This document shows positions 42,602 to 51,766 of a stretch of DNA of 63,536 nucleotides, piece by piece; within the stretch, counting starts at the first letter, position 1; the number at the start of each line of letters is the position of its first letter. Under the pieces are notes generated by a model. The model was not told the DNA's origin, searched no databases, and saw only the letters and a list, made by a program, of their open reading frames with translations. This DNA comes from JBKQHQ01 sp052148715 (lineage in GTDB: Bacteria; Pseudomonadota; Alphaproteobacteria; Rhizobiales; Xanthobacteraceae), in NCBI GenBank assembly GCA_052148715.1, contig JBKQHQ010000213.1, positions 1 to 63,536 of the forward strand, read 5' to 3'. A program made the translations under genes and the position numbers.

Positions 42602-44461
42602 TTATACCGCCGCGAGACGGGTGATGCTCACCGATCCGATGGCAAGGATCGCGAGCGCGATCAAGAGGGCGAGCAGAAACGGCATGACTTCGCGGAAGAC
42701 CTGCGCGGGCCGGGCTCCGGACACGCCGCTGGCGACATAGACGAGGATGCCGAGCGGCGGCGTCAGTCCGTGGATCATGAGGTTGACCACGAGAATGACG
42801 CCGAAGTGGATGGGGTCGATGCCCGCGGCGATCGCCGATGGCAGCAATAGCGGCCCGAGCAGCAGGATCGCGGCGCCGATGTCGAGCACGAGACCGGCCA
42901 CCAGCAGGACGACGTTAGACAGCAGCATGACGGCGAAGGCTCCGCCGCCGAGCGCTGTCACCAGCGCGGTGACCGCCTCCGACACGCGATCGACCGCAAG
43001 CAGGAACGCGAACGGCGCCGAGGCTCCGATCAGAAGCCCGATGGCCGCGGCCTCGCCGGCGGCCTGCCGAAAGGCATCCGTCAGCGAACGGCGGTCGAGG
43101 CTGCGCAGCGCCAGGCATACGACGAGCGCGTAGGCGACGGCGAGCGCCGAAGCCTCGGTCGTGGTAACGACGCCGAAACGAATTCCCACCACCACGACCG
43201 CGCCGAGGCCGAGCGCCGGCAATGAGCCCAGGAACGCCCGGCCGCGCTCGCCGGCGGACGCTTTCGCCCGTACCGGCCGCTCGTTGCGCGAGGTGAGGTG
43301 GATGGCGATGGCGAGCGCCACGGCGAGCACGCCGCCGGCCACAAAACCCCCGACCAGCAGCGACCCGACCGACAGATTGGTCGCCGAGGCGAGAATCAGA
43401 AAGGCGATCGACGGCGGGATGATGTTGTCGAGCATGGCGGTCGCGGCGACGATCGCGGCGGCTCGCGGCTTGGCGTAGCCGTGCGCCACCAGCGCCGGAA
43501 CCATCACCTTCGCGCCGAACGCGGCATTGGCGACCGATGAGCCGGAGGCGCCGGAGAACATCACGCTCGTCACCAGGGTGGTTTGGGCGAGGCCGCCGCG
43601 CCGGTGCCCGACCAAGGTGGCTGCGAGATGAACAAGGCGCTCGGCGAGACCGCCGCTCGTGAGGAGGCCTCCGGCGAGCAGAAAGAACGGGATCGCCAGC
43701 AACAGAAACTTGCTCACGCCGACGACGGTATTCTGCACGAGAGCAGGCTCAGGCAAGAGCGCGCCGAACGGTGTTGCCAGGGAAACGGCGACGATGAGGG
43801 TATGCGGAAGCGGCGCGGCCAACAGCAGACCGACCGCCGCCGCCAAGCCGGCCGCAAGGCTGGGCGTTGTGAGGAGCGGGCCCTGCAGCACATGGGCGGC
43901 GAGATAGAACCCAAGGCCAATGACGAGGATCGACCCGGCGCGCGGCAGCCCGGATTGCACGAGAGCCCTGCCGACCAACACCAGCACCGTGAGCCCGCCG
44001 CCGATCGCGACCGCCGCATAGCGCAGCCACTCTGGCAGACCGAGCACGGTCGACGTCCCGCCGATGGCGGCGACGACATCGACTCCGCCGAGCGCCAGGA
44101 TCAGACCGGCGTCGATCGCGATCGCGTCCGCAACGACCGAGGCGATTTTTTGGACAGAGTCGGGCAGCAGTCGAACGATGATATCGAAGCGCATCGCCAG
44201 CGCGCCGGTGACGGCGAGCGGGCTGCCGACCGCCACGAGCACGACGTTGAGCCAGATTGCCAGCTCCTCGGACCAGATGAAGCCGCTGCCGAAGAGATAG
44301 CGAAGCCCGACCGACGTGAGCACGATGGCGAGCAGAACGCCGAGGATCGCGGCGCCGATCCAGCTCAAGCCGGCCTCCAGAAACCCGAGCACCGACGCCA
44401 ACCGGCCGACGAGGTCGAGCCGACGTGCTGCTGTGGCCGCAGATTTCGCGATCGGCGTCAT
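42602..44461 (-). CDS. TRAP transporter fused small/large permease (DctQM)
   Basis: A 619-residue membrane protein in which a DctQ-like four-helix domain (about 1-190; IWSEELAIWLNVVLVAVGSP) is fused to a DctM domain of about a dozen segments (from 200; LLLAIPFFLLAGGLLTSGGL, GASGSSVANAAFGAKVMVPA, AMLDNIIPPSIAFLILASAT, NLMIHGLTPPLGILVYVASG). Transport is driven by ion gradients. It is the first gene of the TRAP operon, followed by dctP. The fusion is known in many alphaproteobacteria. Confidence 0.92.
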   Translation of the reverse strand: MTPIAKSAATAARRLDLVGRLASVLGFLEAGLSWIGAAILGVLLAIVLTSVGLRYLFGSGFIWSEELAIWLNVVLVAVGSPLAVTGALAMRFDIIVRLLPDSVQKIASVVADAIAIDAGLILALGGVDVVAAIGGTSTVLGLPEWLRYAAVAIGGGLTVLVLVGRALVQSGLPRAGSILVIGLGFYLAAHVLQGPLLTTPSLAAGLAAAVGLLLAAPLPHTLIVAVSLATPFGALLPEPALVQNTVVGVSKFLLLAIPFFLLAGGLLTSGGLAERLVHLAATLVGHRRGGLAQTTLVTSVMFSGASGSSVANAAFGAKVMVPALVAHGYAKPRAAAIVAATAMLDNIIPPSIAFLILASATNLSVGSLLVGGFVAGGVLAVALAIAIHLTSRNERPVRAKASAGERGRAFLGSLPALGLGAVVVVGIRFGVVTTTEASALAVAYALVVCLALRSLDRRSLTDAFRQAAGEAAAIGLLIGASAPFAFLLAVDRVSEAVTALVTALGGGAFAVMLLSNVVLLVAGLVLDIGAAILLLGPLLLPSAIAAGIDPIHFGVILVVNLMIHGLTPPLGILVYVASGVSGARPAQVFREVMPFLLALLIALAILAIGSVSITRLAAV

Positions 44462-44881
44462 GTCTACCCTGTTAATGCAGGCGCGGCCTGCAGTTCGACG
44501 ATCACCCTCGCATCAGCCGGGATGATGGTCCAGCGGCGGTCCTTGGCGCGGCGTCAAGCGGCCGAATTGGCGCCACCCGATCGGTTTCGCCAGACCCCTT
44601 TGGATTTCCGGATTTCGCTGAGCCAAGCCACCCGCGCGAAGGTGACGTGGGAACAATACCATCGACGCGTCATGGCCGTGCTCGTCACGGCCATCCACGA
44701 CTTTCTTGTTGGTGCGAAGAGACGTGCACGGCCGGTCCGGCCGTGACGATTCCTGGTTGGATGTTCCACCAGTTGGCCGCAGTCGGCATCGGGAGTGCAA
44801 GCTCACCATTCATTAACGCTAACGAATTATGATTCCTGAGTAACCTTGAGTGGACAGGCAGTACGGGTAGGAGTGCGATCG
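44462..44881. other. Intergenic region with a palindromic repeat
   Basis: About 420 bases between divergent genes. No gene is supportable. Positions 44668-44699 form a palindrome, CATGGCCGTG ... CACGGCCATC, of the type scattered through Bradyrhizobiaceae genomes. A second pairing, acggccggtccggccgt, lies at 44729-44745. Promoters for the TRAP and barrel genes must lie here. Confidence 0.5.
44668..44699. repeat. REP-like palindrome
   Basis: CGTCATGGCCGTG-CTCGT-CACGGCCATCCACG is an inverted repeat with arms ATGGCCGTG/CACGGCCAT. Its flanks (CGTC and CCACG) match the general form of dispersed extragenic palindromes in this bacterial group. Confidence 0.55.
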
Positions 44882-45955
44882 GTGTGTCGATTGGTCGTCG
44901 CACTTTCAATTCTCGGTCTTGCGTCTCCGGCCTTCGGCGCCGATCCTGGCATCGGCGTGTTGCGCGGATCGCAAGTGGATGGACCGTCGGCGCCAGCCTA
45001 CTGGGTGGACTCGATCCCGCCATCCTATGCCGGGCCGCCGGCACCGCTGTTGATCAGCGGGTCGCCCCTGCCGCCGTGGAAAGCCGAATTCGGCGCGCGC
45101 TACTGGCATAGTTCTGGAACCTTCAAGAAGGATATCTTCGACACCACCGGCTCGGTCCTGGTGTCAAGATTGACCTATGACCAGCTGAGCGCGGATTCGG
45201 CTGAGGGCTATTTCAAGATCAGCAACGCGGACGGCATATTCATTAAAGGCTATGCCGGGATCGGCGGCATCGGCGGCGGGAATCTCACCGACGAAGACTT
45301 CCCGCCGATTACCGTGCCGTATTCGGCGACCACCAGCGATCAGAAGGATGGCCTGCTCAGCTACGCCAGCGTTGACCTCGGCTACAATTTCTTCCACATC
45401 AAGGCGGCCACCTTGGGGGCCTTCGTCGGCTATCACTACTATCATGAAACGGTGAACGCCTACGGCTGCATTCAGCTCGCCGCGAATCCCAACATCTGTG
45501 CGCCTCCCTTCGCTATTCCCAATTCGACGCTTGCCATCACCCAAGACAACACCTGGAACTCGTTGCGCATTGGCGTTACCGGCGAGGTCATGCTGACACG
45601 GACGGTCAAGCTGACGGGTGATGCGGCATGGCTGCCGTACACGTCGCTGACCAGCGCGGACACGCATTGGCTGCGATTGGGATCGAGCATCGGTGATTTC
45701 GCGGGACCGACACCGGAAACCGGCGAAGGCAATGGGGTTCAGCTCGAGGCAATTCTCACTTATCTCGTCAGCAACAACCTAAGCATAGGCATGGGCGCGC
45801 GCTATTGGTACATGCAGGTTCCCAACGGCTTGGATCATTTCGAGCAGTCGGCAGTTCCGGTCGGTGCCTTCGCGCCGCAGGTCGCGAAATTTGAGACCAC
45901 CCGCTACGGCATGTTCGCCCAGCTGGCTTATCAATTCGACTGCCGGGCCCCCTAG
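44882..45955 (+). CDS. Outer-membrane beta-barrel protein
   Basis: A 357-residue exported protein. The GTG at 44882 is chosen because AGGAG lies 8 bases before it and the product then begins with a short signal peptide (CRLVVALSILGLASPAFGAD). The mature part is rich in alternating hydrophobic strands and aromatic residues (FGARYWHSSG, VDLGYNFFHI, FVGYHYYHE, GMGARYWYMQV) and ends in FAQLAYQFD, like a closing barrel strand. Family resemblance is to generic outer-membrane or Pgp3/omptin-like barrels; the ligand is unknown. A TTG start at 44846 is possible. Confidence 0.75.
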   Translation: MCRLVVALSILGLASPAFGADPGIGVLRGSQVDGPSAPAYWVDSIPPSYAGPPAPLLISGSPLPPWKAEFGARYWHSSGTFKKDIFDTTGSVLVSRLTYDQLSADSAEGYFKISNADGIFIKGYAGIGGIGGGNLTDEDFPPITVPYSATTSDQKDGLLSYASVDLGYNFFHIKAATLGAFVGYHYYHETVNAYGCIQLAANPNICAPPFAIPNSTLAITQDNTWNSLRIGVTGEVMLTRTVKLTGDAAWLPYTSLTSADTHWLRLGSSIGDFAGPTPETGEGNGVQLEAILTYLVSNNLSIGMGARYWYMQVPNGLDHFEQSAVPVGAFAPQVAKFETTRYGMFAQLAYQFDCRAP

Positions 45956-46016
45956 ATTCCAGGCATTTGGCGCCTATCTTTTTTCCGAATGGTCTCGGTC
46001 TCGGGAAGGAAAAATC

Positions 46017-46418
46017 ATGGCTGGCAAGCAGTTCGAGGTCACGCGGACGGACGCGGAGTGGCGGCGTCTGCTCACCCCCGAGCAATATGACGTCCTGCGC
46101 GGCCATGGCACGGAGGCACCGGGGTCGTGCGCGCTCAATTATGAGAAGCGCGCGGGCGCCTTCGCCTGCGCCGGCTGCGGCCAGCCCTTGTTCGTGTCGA
46201 AGCGCAAGTTCGAGAGCGGCACCGGCTGGCCGAGCTTCAACGATCCGGTCGTCGGCGCGGTCGAGACCTCGACCGACAGCAGCTACGGCATGGTGCGCAC
46301 CGAGGTGCACTGCAGCCGTTGCGGAAGCCACCTGGGCCACGTATTCGACGACGGCCCGCCGCCGACGCATCTGCGCTATTGCATCAACGGCGTCGCCATG
46401 AATTTTCAGCCCGAGTGA
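46017..46418 (+). CDS. msrB: Peptide-methionine (R)-S-oxide reductase
   Basis: A 133-residue MsrB repairing methionine-R-sulfoxide. Two CxxC zinc motifs are present (CAGCG and CSRCG). GTGWPSFNDP, RTEVHCSRCGSHLGHVFDDG and the catalytic Cys in RYCINGVAMNF are diagnostic. Start by homology and RBS (gggaaggaaaaatc ATG). It is monocistronic, 61 bp after the barrel gene. Confidence 0.95.
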   Translation: MAGKQFEVTRTDAEWRRLLTPEQYDVLRGHGTEAPGSCALNYEKRAGAFACAGCGQPLFVSKRKFESGTGWPSFNDPVVGAVETSTDSSYGMVRTEVHCSRCGSHLGHVFDDGPPPTHLRYCINGVAMNFQPE

Positions 46419-46437
46419 CGGGGTCCTCGGACCCGGT

Positions 46438-46902
46438 TCATCGCCCCATGTTCGCATCGGCGAGGCCTCGCTCCAGAGCCCGGGCCGCAAGTGCGACGAG
46501 CCGCGGAATCGGTTTATCGCCCTGATCATAGTACGCCACCATCCGCCGACTGATGCCGAGCGCCTTCGCGGCTTGGTCGAGGGTGTAGGCTTTGCGCTGA
46601 CGCCAGGAGCGAAAGGCCTCGGCCGTCATGGTCGCGCCGGATTGCTCCTGGGCGAGCCGCCAGAGCGTATCGGCGGCCATGTCGATCTTATCCGTCCAGA
46701 CGACATCGGTGCCGTGCTCGCCGAGGCGTACCTGCCGGAATCGCTGCGGCGAGCGCCGTAGCGGCGTGTAGACGCGAAAGCTCTGGATCAATCCGGACAC
46801 GTCGACCAGGCTCTCTCCACCCTTGTCCCAGCGGATGTGCAACGTGAAAGGCTTTTTTCCTACCGCCACCTCGGCTATGCGTGGCAATAATTTTCTGGGC
46901 AT
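46438..46902 (-). CDS. DUF2442 plus XRE-type HTH protein (antitoxin-like)
   Basis: A 154-residue protein from ATG 46902. The N-terminal half resembles DUF2442 (KPFTLHIRWDKGGESLVDVS). The C-terminal half is a helix-turn-helix (TLDQAAKALGISRRMVAYYD) that would bind DNA. It follows a DUF4160 gene by 26 bp; such DUF4160-DUF2442 pairs are common and resemble toxin-antitoxin operons. The HTH suggests it represses its own promoter, where a perfect palindrome is found at 47155-47171. Confidence 0.8.
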   Translation of the reverse strand: MPRKLLPRIAEVAVGKKPFTLHIRWDKGGESLVDVSGLIQSFRVYTPLRRSPQRFRQVRLGEHGTDVVWTDKIDMAADTLWRLAQEQSGATMTAEAFRSWRQRKAYTLDQAAKALGISRRMVAYYDQGDKPIPRLVALAARALERGLADANMGR

Positions 46903-46928
46903 GATCAGCCTCGCTCGTTCAGTTCGGC

Positions 46929-47138
46929 CTAGGTGAGGGCGAGGGCCTCCTGGTGCGCTCTTGCCCATGCGATTGCTTCGGAGATTTGCGCCGGACGGGC
47001 CCGGCCCGCGATCACGGCCAAGTCCGAGATCTGCACGATCACCTCAAAGTCAGGCCCAACAATGTGAAAATGCGGCGGGCGGTGATCGTCCGCATACACG
47101 CGCACGCTTATTGCGCCAAAACGCTTAAGTGTAGGCAT
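46929..47138 (-). CDS. DUF4160 protein, partner of the DUF2442 protein
   Basis: A 69-residue DUF4160 protein: PTLKRFGAISVRVYADDHRP, then the hallmark PPHFHIVGPDFEVIVQI. The His-x-His in HFHI is typical. Its role is unproven, but with the downstream DUF2442-HTH gene it forms a probable toxin-antitoxin-like pair. It is the first gene, and its promoter region contains a 17-bp palindrome 17 bases before the ATG. Confidence 0.85.
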   Translation of the reverse strand: MPTLKRFGAISVRVYADDHRPPHFHIVGPDFEVIVQISDLAVIAGRARPAQISEAIAWARAHQEALALT

Positions 47139-47154
47139 GGCGGCTCACCAACCG

Positions 47155-47171
47155 AGTGCAACTATTGCACT
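47155..47171. promoter_or_regulatory. Perfect palindrome before the DUF4160/DUF2442 operon
   Basis: AGTGCAA-CTA-TTGCACT, a perfect 7-3-7 inverted repeat, ends 17 bases upstream of the DUF4160 start. It is a natural autoregulatory operator for the HTH protein encoded by the second gene. Confidence 0.65.
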
Positions 47172-47221
47172 TAACGCCGCCGTGGGTCAAGTTGTAAGCG
47201 CTCGTCGTCGACCCGTCGGAT

Positions 47222-50200
47222 TCACTCCGCTGCAATCTGCAGCGCCGCGACACGCCGGTCAAACGCGGGTGCGAGGTCGCCGATGCCGTCGGCGCTCGAC
47301 ACCGGCTCGTCCTTGCGCACGCGGAACCAGAGGGCGTAGAGCGCCGGCACGACAAGGAGCGTCAGGACCGTGGCGACGAACAGCCCGCCCATGATCGTGA
47401 TCGCCATCGGCCCCCAAAAAATGCTTTGCGCCAAGGGGATCATGCCGAGCACGGCGGCGAGCGCCGTGAGCACGACCGGCCGCGCGCGCCGCACGGTGGC
47501 ATCGATGACGGCACGGTAGCGGCCATGGCCCGCGGCGATGTCGTGGTCGATCTGGTCGACCAGGATCACCGTGTTGCGCATGATCATGCCGGCCAGCGCG
47601 ATCAGCCCGAGCAGCGCCACGAAGCCGAACGGCCGGTCGGCGACCAGCAGCGCGCCGGTGGCTCCGATCAGCCCGAGCGGCGCGGTGACGAACACCAACG
47701 CCAACCGCGCAAAGCTCTGCAGCTGCAGCATCAGCAGGCCGAGCATGGCCACCGCCATGGCGGGGAAGACCGCCGCCAGCGAGCTGTTCGCCTTGCTGCT
47801 CTCCTCGATCGAGCCGCCGGTCTCGATGCGGTAGCCGTAGGGCAGGGCGTCCTTGATGCCTTGCAGCTTCGGCAGGATCGCGCTCGTGACGTCGGGGGCC
47901 TGCACGCCGTCGACGATGTCGGCGCGCACAGTGAGCACGGTCTCGCGATTGCGGCGCCACAGGATCGGCTCCTCGTATTCGTAGGAAAGGCGTGCGATCT
48001 GCGAAAGCGGCACCGCAACGCCGTTGCGCGTGGCGATGGTCAGGGCGGGCAGCCGGCCGAGCTCGAGCCGCTCGGAGGGAATGGCGCGGGCAACGACATC
48101 GATGTGCTCGATGCCCTCGCGGTATTGCGTAATGGTGAAGCCGGAGAGCAGCGTCTGCAGGTTTTGCGCTACGTCCTGCGGCGTGAGCCCGAGCGCGCGC
48201 GCCCGGTCCTGATCGACCTCGAGGCGGATCGATTTCTCCTGTTCGGTCCAGTTCAGATGCGGATCGACGACCTTGGGGTTGGCCGCCATGACGCCGCGCA
48301 CCTGCTCGGCGACGTCGCGCACCCGCGAGGGATCGGGCCCGACCACGCGGAACTGCACGGGGAAGCCGACCGGCGGCCCGAACACGAAGCGGTCGACGCG
48401 GGCGCGCGCGGCGGGCAACGCGCCTTCGGCGATCGCCCGGTCGAGACGCGCCTTCACCCGCTCGCGCGCCTCGAGGTCCTTGGTGACGATGACGATCTGC
48501 GCGAAATTCGGGTTCGGCAGCACCGGATTCAGTCCGAGCCAGAACCGCGGCGAGCCTTGCCCCACATAGGTCGTGAAGCTCGAAATGTCCGGATCGGCGC
48601 CGATCAAGGCCTCGGCCTTCTTGGCCGTGGCATCGGTGGTCCCGATCGCGGTGCCTTCCGGCATGCGCATCTCCAAGAACAGTTCCGTGCGCGTCGAGGT
48701 CGGGAAGAATTGCTGCTGCACCAGCCCAAATCCGGCGATCGCGGCAACGAACATCAGGACCGTGACGGTCACCACGGTGCCGCGCCAGGCGAGCACGAAT
48801 TCGAGCAGCCGGCGCAGCGACCGGTAGATCCGCGTGTCGTAGATCTTCTCCGGATTCTCATGCGCGCCGGGTTTCGCCATGTTCGGCAACAGCTTTAGGC
48901 CGAGATAGGGCGTGAACACGACGGCGACGATCCACGAGGCGATCAGCGCCAGGCCTACCACCCAAAAGATCCCGCCGGCATATTCGCCCGAGCTCGATCG
49001 GGCGAAGCCGACGGGCAAGAATCCCGCCGCCGTCACCAGCGTGCCGGTCAGCATCGGGAAGGCGGTCGAGGTCCAGGCGAAGGTGGCGGCGCGGGCGCGG
49101 TCAAAACCCTGCTCCATCTTCACCACCATCGTCTCGACCGCGATGATGGCGTCGTCGACCAGCAGTCCGAGCGCAATGATGAGGGCGCCGAGGGTGATGC
49201 GGTGCAGATCGATGCCGGCGGCGTACATCACGACGAACACGATCGCGAGCACGAGCGGCACCGAGAGCGCGACCACGATCCCGGTGCGCCAGCCGAGCGA
49301 CACGAAGCTCACCAGCAGCACGATCCCCAACGCCTCGATGAAGGTCTCGACGAATTCCGAGACCGACTCGGTGACGACGTGCGGCTGATCGGCGATCTGC
49401 GTCACGTCGATGCCGCGCGGAAGCTCGGCCGTGATCGCCGCCATCGCGCGCTTCAGGTTCTCGCCCAGCGTGACGATATTCTCGCCGTCCTGCATGGAGA
49501 CGCCGAGGCCGAGCGCCGGCTTGCCGCCTTCGCGGACGATAAAGCTCGGAGGATCCTCGTAGCCGCGCCTGACATTGGCGATGTCGCCCAGCCGGAAGAT
49601 GCGGCCGCCGGCCTGCACCGGCACGGCGGCGATCGCCTCGACGCCGGAGAAGGCGCCGGTCACCCGCACGTTGATGCGCTCCGCCGACGTGTCGACCGAG
49701 CCGCCGGAGGTGACGGCATTCTGCCGTGCGACGCTGTCAAAGATCTGCTGCGGGGTCACGCCGAGGGTTGCCAGCTTGGCGTGGCTGAGCTCGATGAAGA
49801 TTTTTTGCGGCCGCTCGCCGATCATGTCGACCTTGTTGACGCCCGGCACGCGCAGGAGGTTTTGGCGGATGTCCTCGGCGCGGGTTTTTAGCTCGGCGAG
49901 GCTCAGGCCGTCGGCCATGAGCATATAGAGCGCCGAATAGACGTCGCCGTATTCGTCGTTGAAGTTCGGCCCGAGGATTCCCGCAGGCAAATCGCCCTTG
50001 ATGTCGCCAACCTTCTTGCGCACCTGGTACCAGAGATCCTTGACCTTCGCGGGCGGGGTCTTGTCGGTGAGCAGCACCTGAATGACCGAGGCGCCAGGCC
50101 GCGAATAGGTTTCGACGCGGTCGAGATAGGGCAGCTCCTGCAGCTTCTTCTCGATCCGGTCGGCGACCTGCGTCTGCATCTCGGCGGCGGTCGCGCCCGG

Positions 50201-50362
50201 CCATTCGGCGTCGATGACCATCACCTTGATGGTGAAGGACGGGTCCTCGGCCCGTCCCAGATTGCGGTAGGCGTAAAAGCCGGCGGCGCCAAGCAGCAGC
50301 ATCATGAACAGCACCAGCGTGCGGTGCGTGATCGCCCATTGCGAGAGATTGACGCTTTGCAT
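47222..50362 (-). CDS. RND-family efflux pump inner-membrane protein (AcrB/HAE-like)
   Basis: A full-length 1046-residue RND transporter. It opens with a membrane helix (HRTLVLFMMLLLGAAGFYAY) and the motif GRAEDPSFTIKVMVIDAEWPGA. The two halves each have the twelve-helix pattern; ALGLLVDDAIIAVETMVVKM in the first half carries the paired Asp residues of the proton relay in TM4. The FGFVALLGLIALAGMIMRNT region lies in the second half. It would export drugs or other amphiphiles with the MFP subunit encoded just upstream in transcription. An outer-membrane factor is not nearby. Confidence 0.93.
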   Translation of the reverse strand: MQSVNLSQWAITHRTLVLFMMLLLGAAGFYAYRNLGRAEDPSFTIKVMVIDAEWPGATAAEMQTQVADRIEKKLQELPYLDRVETYSRPGASVIQVLLTDKTPPAKVKDLWYQVRKKVGDIKGDLPAGILGPNFNDEYGDVYSALYMLMADGLSLAELKTRAEDIRQNLLRVPGVNKVDMIGERPQKIFIELSHAKLATLGVTPQQIFDSVARQNAVTSGGSVDTSAERINVRVTGAFSGVEAIAAVPVQAGGRIFRLGDIANVRRGYEDPPSFIVREGGKPALGLGVSMQDGENIVTLGENLKRAMAAITAELPRGIDVTQIADQPHVVTESVSEFVETFIEALGIVLLVSFVSLGWRTGIVVALSVPLVLAIVFVVMYAAGIDLHRITLGALIIALGLLVDDAIIAVETMVVKMEQGFDRARAATFAWTSTAFPMLTGTLVTAAGFLPVGFARSSSGEYAGGIFWVVGLALIASWIVAVVFTPYLGLKLLPNMAKPGAHENPEKIYDTRIYRSLRRLLEFVLAWRGTVVTVTVLMFVAAIAGFGLVQQQFFPTSTRTELFLEMRMPEGTAIGTTDATAKKAEALIGADPDISSFTTYVGQGSPRFWLGLNPVLPNPNFAQIVIVTKDLEARERVKARLDRAIAEGALPAARARVDRFVFGPPVGFPVQFRVVGPDPSRVRDVAEQVRGVMAANPKVVDPHLNWTEQEKSIRLEVDQDRARALGLTPQDVAQNLQTLLSGFTITQYREGIEHIDVVARAIPSERLELGRLPALTIATRNGVAVPLSQIARLSYEYEEPILWRRNRETVLTVRADIVDGVQAPDVTSAILPKLQGIKDALPYGYRIETGGSIEESSKANSSLAAVFPAMAVAMLGLLMLQLQSFARLALVFVTAPLGLIGATGALLVADRPFGFVALLGLIALAGMIMRNTVILVDQIDHDIAAGHGRYRAVIDATVRRARPVVLTALAAVLGMIPLAQSIFWGPMAITIMGGLFVATVLTLLVVPALYALWFRVRKDEPVSSADGIGDLAPAFDRRVAALQIAAE

Positions 50363-50425
50363 GACCGCCTCCTGCCTGGTTGCGGATGATTGTGAGAGGA
50401 TCGCGCTGGCTTCAGAACGCTATGG

Positions 50426-50566
50426 CGTCATCCCGGGCCTTGTGCCCGGGACCCATTTCTCCACTTCAGGACAGCGGAAATTCCGGCATGTAAAGAACCG
50501 CAGCGCTTGCCTGAAGCGCCAGTGTCTGTTGCGCGATGGGTTCCGGGCACAAGGCCCGGAATGACG
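50426..50566. repeat. Pair of inverted REP-like palindromes (BIME-like)
   Basis: Two 31-bp copies, 50426-50456 (CGTCATCCCGGGCCTTGTGC, CCGGGACCCAT) and 50536-50566, are near-perfect reverse complements of each other, differing at two positions. Each is also a hairpin itself (CCGGGC...GCCCGG). They flank about 79 bases between the MFP and RND genes. Such paired palindromes are typical mobile extragenic elements and may stabilise or attenuate mRNA here. Confidence 0.75.
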
Positions 50567-50592
50567 AACGTTGGGGCCATGGCGCCGTTCGT

Positions 50593-51672
50593 TCAGTTGA
50601 CCTCGACCGCGCGGACCTTGAGGCCGGCGACGAGTTTTTGCACGCCGAGCGTGACCACCTTCTCGCCGGCTTCGAGGCCGGCGGTGATGAGCGCCGTGCT
50701 CTCGCTGAAGGAGGCGACGGTGACCAGCCGCTGCACGAGCGCGCCGGTGTCGTCGACCACATAGACGAACGGCCCGGAGCCGCGGTTGAGCACGGCGGAG
50801 AGCGGCAGCCGCGCCGCCTGCGTTTGCGCCGCGGTGGTCAGCATGACGGTCGCCGTCATGCCGAGCGCGACCGCGTCATCGGCGTCGTCGATGGTGAAGC
50901 GGGCGGCGTAGGTGCGCGTCGCCGAATCCGCCTGCGGCGCCAGTTCGCGCAGATGCGCAGCGAAGCGCCGGCCGGGGTCGGACCACAGCTTCACGCTCGC
51001 CTGCGCCACGCGCGCGTCGCCAAGCCAAGCCTCGGGCAGCGCCACCTCGGCTTCCTTCTCGCCGCGATGCGCGAGCCGCGCAACCGCCTGGCCGACTGCG
51101 ACGACCTGCCCGGCCTCGGCGAGCGCGGCCGTGATGACGCCGTCGGCGCCGGCTTTGAGCTCGGCATAGCCGAGCTGATTGCGGGCGAGGTCGAGCGAGC
51201 GGCGGGCACGCTCGATCCTGCCTTCTGCCTCGTCCTTGGCGAGCTGCTTGCGGTCGAAATCGGCGATCGCCGCATAGCCGCGGGATTTCAGGCTGGCATA
51301 GCGCGCGGCGTCGCTCGTGGCCTGGGCGAGATTGGAGGTCGCGGCAGCGAGCTCGGCCTCGGCGCTCTCGACCTGCAGCTTGAGGTCCTGCGGATCGAGC
51401 TTGGCGACGATATCACCCGCGTGGACGCGGTCACCGACATTGACCAGCCGCGCCACGATCTTGCCGGCGACGCGGAAGCCGAGATCGGTCTCGTAGCGCG
51501 CCCGCACCACGCCGACGAACTCGCGCGCGGCGTCCGGGGCGGTCAGGGTCACCCGCTCGACCTGAACCGGACGATCCGTCGTCCGGCTCAACGGCGCGGT
51601 CTCGGCCTGGCAGCCGGCCAGCACGATGAGGGACGCAATCGCGGCGAGGGGGCGGAGGGCTGAGCGGTGCAT
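50593..51672 (-). CDS. RND efflux periplasmic adaptor lipoprotein (MFP/HlyD-like)
   Basis: A 359-residue membrane fusion protein. The start at 51672 gives a lipoprotein signal (LRPLAAIASLIVLAGCQAET; lipobox LAGC). The rest shows the barrel-sandwich lipoyl pattern (LGFRVAGKIVARLVNVGDRV, HAGDIVAKLDPQDLKLQVES), a coiled hairpin and the C-terminal beta barrel. It links the inner-membrane pump to an outer-membrane channel. First gene of the operon; a TetR-like operator lies 32 bp upstream. Confidence 0.9.
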   Translation of the reverse strand: MHRSALRPLAAIASLIVLAGCQAETAPLSRTTDRPVQVERVTLTAPDAAREFVGVVRARYETDLGFRVAGKIVARLVNVGDRVHAGDIVAKLDPQDLKLQVESAEAELAAATSNLAQATSDAARYASLKSRGYAAIADFDRKQLAKDEAEGRIERARRSLDLARNQLGYAELKAGADGVITAALAEAGQVVAVGQAVARLAHRGEKEAEVALPEAWLGDARVAQASVKLWSDPGRRFAAHLRELAPQADSATRTYAARFTIDDADDAVALGMTATVMLTTAAQTQAARLPLSAVLNRGSGPFVYVVDDTGALVQRLVTVASFSESTALITAGLEAGEKVVTLGVQKLVAGLKVRAVEVN

Positions 51673-51703
51673 ATGACCTCTCCTCTGATTGACGAATGAT
51701 GAC

Positions 51704-51725
51704 TGACGATTTTCGATGATCGTCA
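51704..51725. promoter_or_regulatory. Operator-like inverted repeat before the efflux operon
   Basis: TGACGAT-TTTCGATG-ATCGTCA, 22 bp with 7-bp arms, lies 32 bases upstream of the MFP start. The same architecture recurs at 52422-52443 upstream of the tetR-like gene. Confidence 0.65.
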
Positions 51726-51766
51726 CATTCCGGGCGCAGACAATGGTAGGGCGGATCGACATGAGA

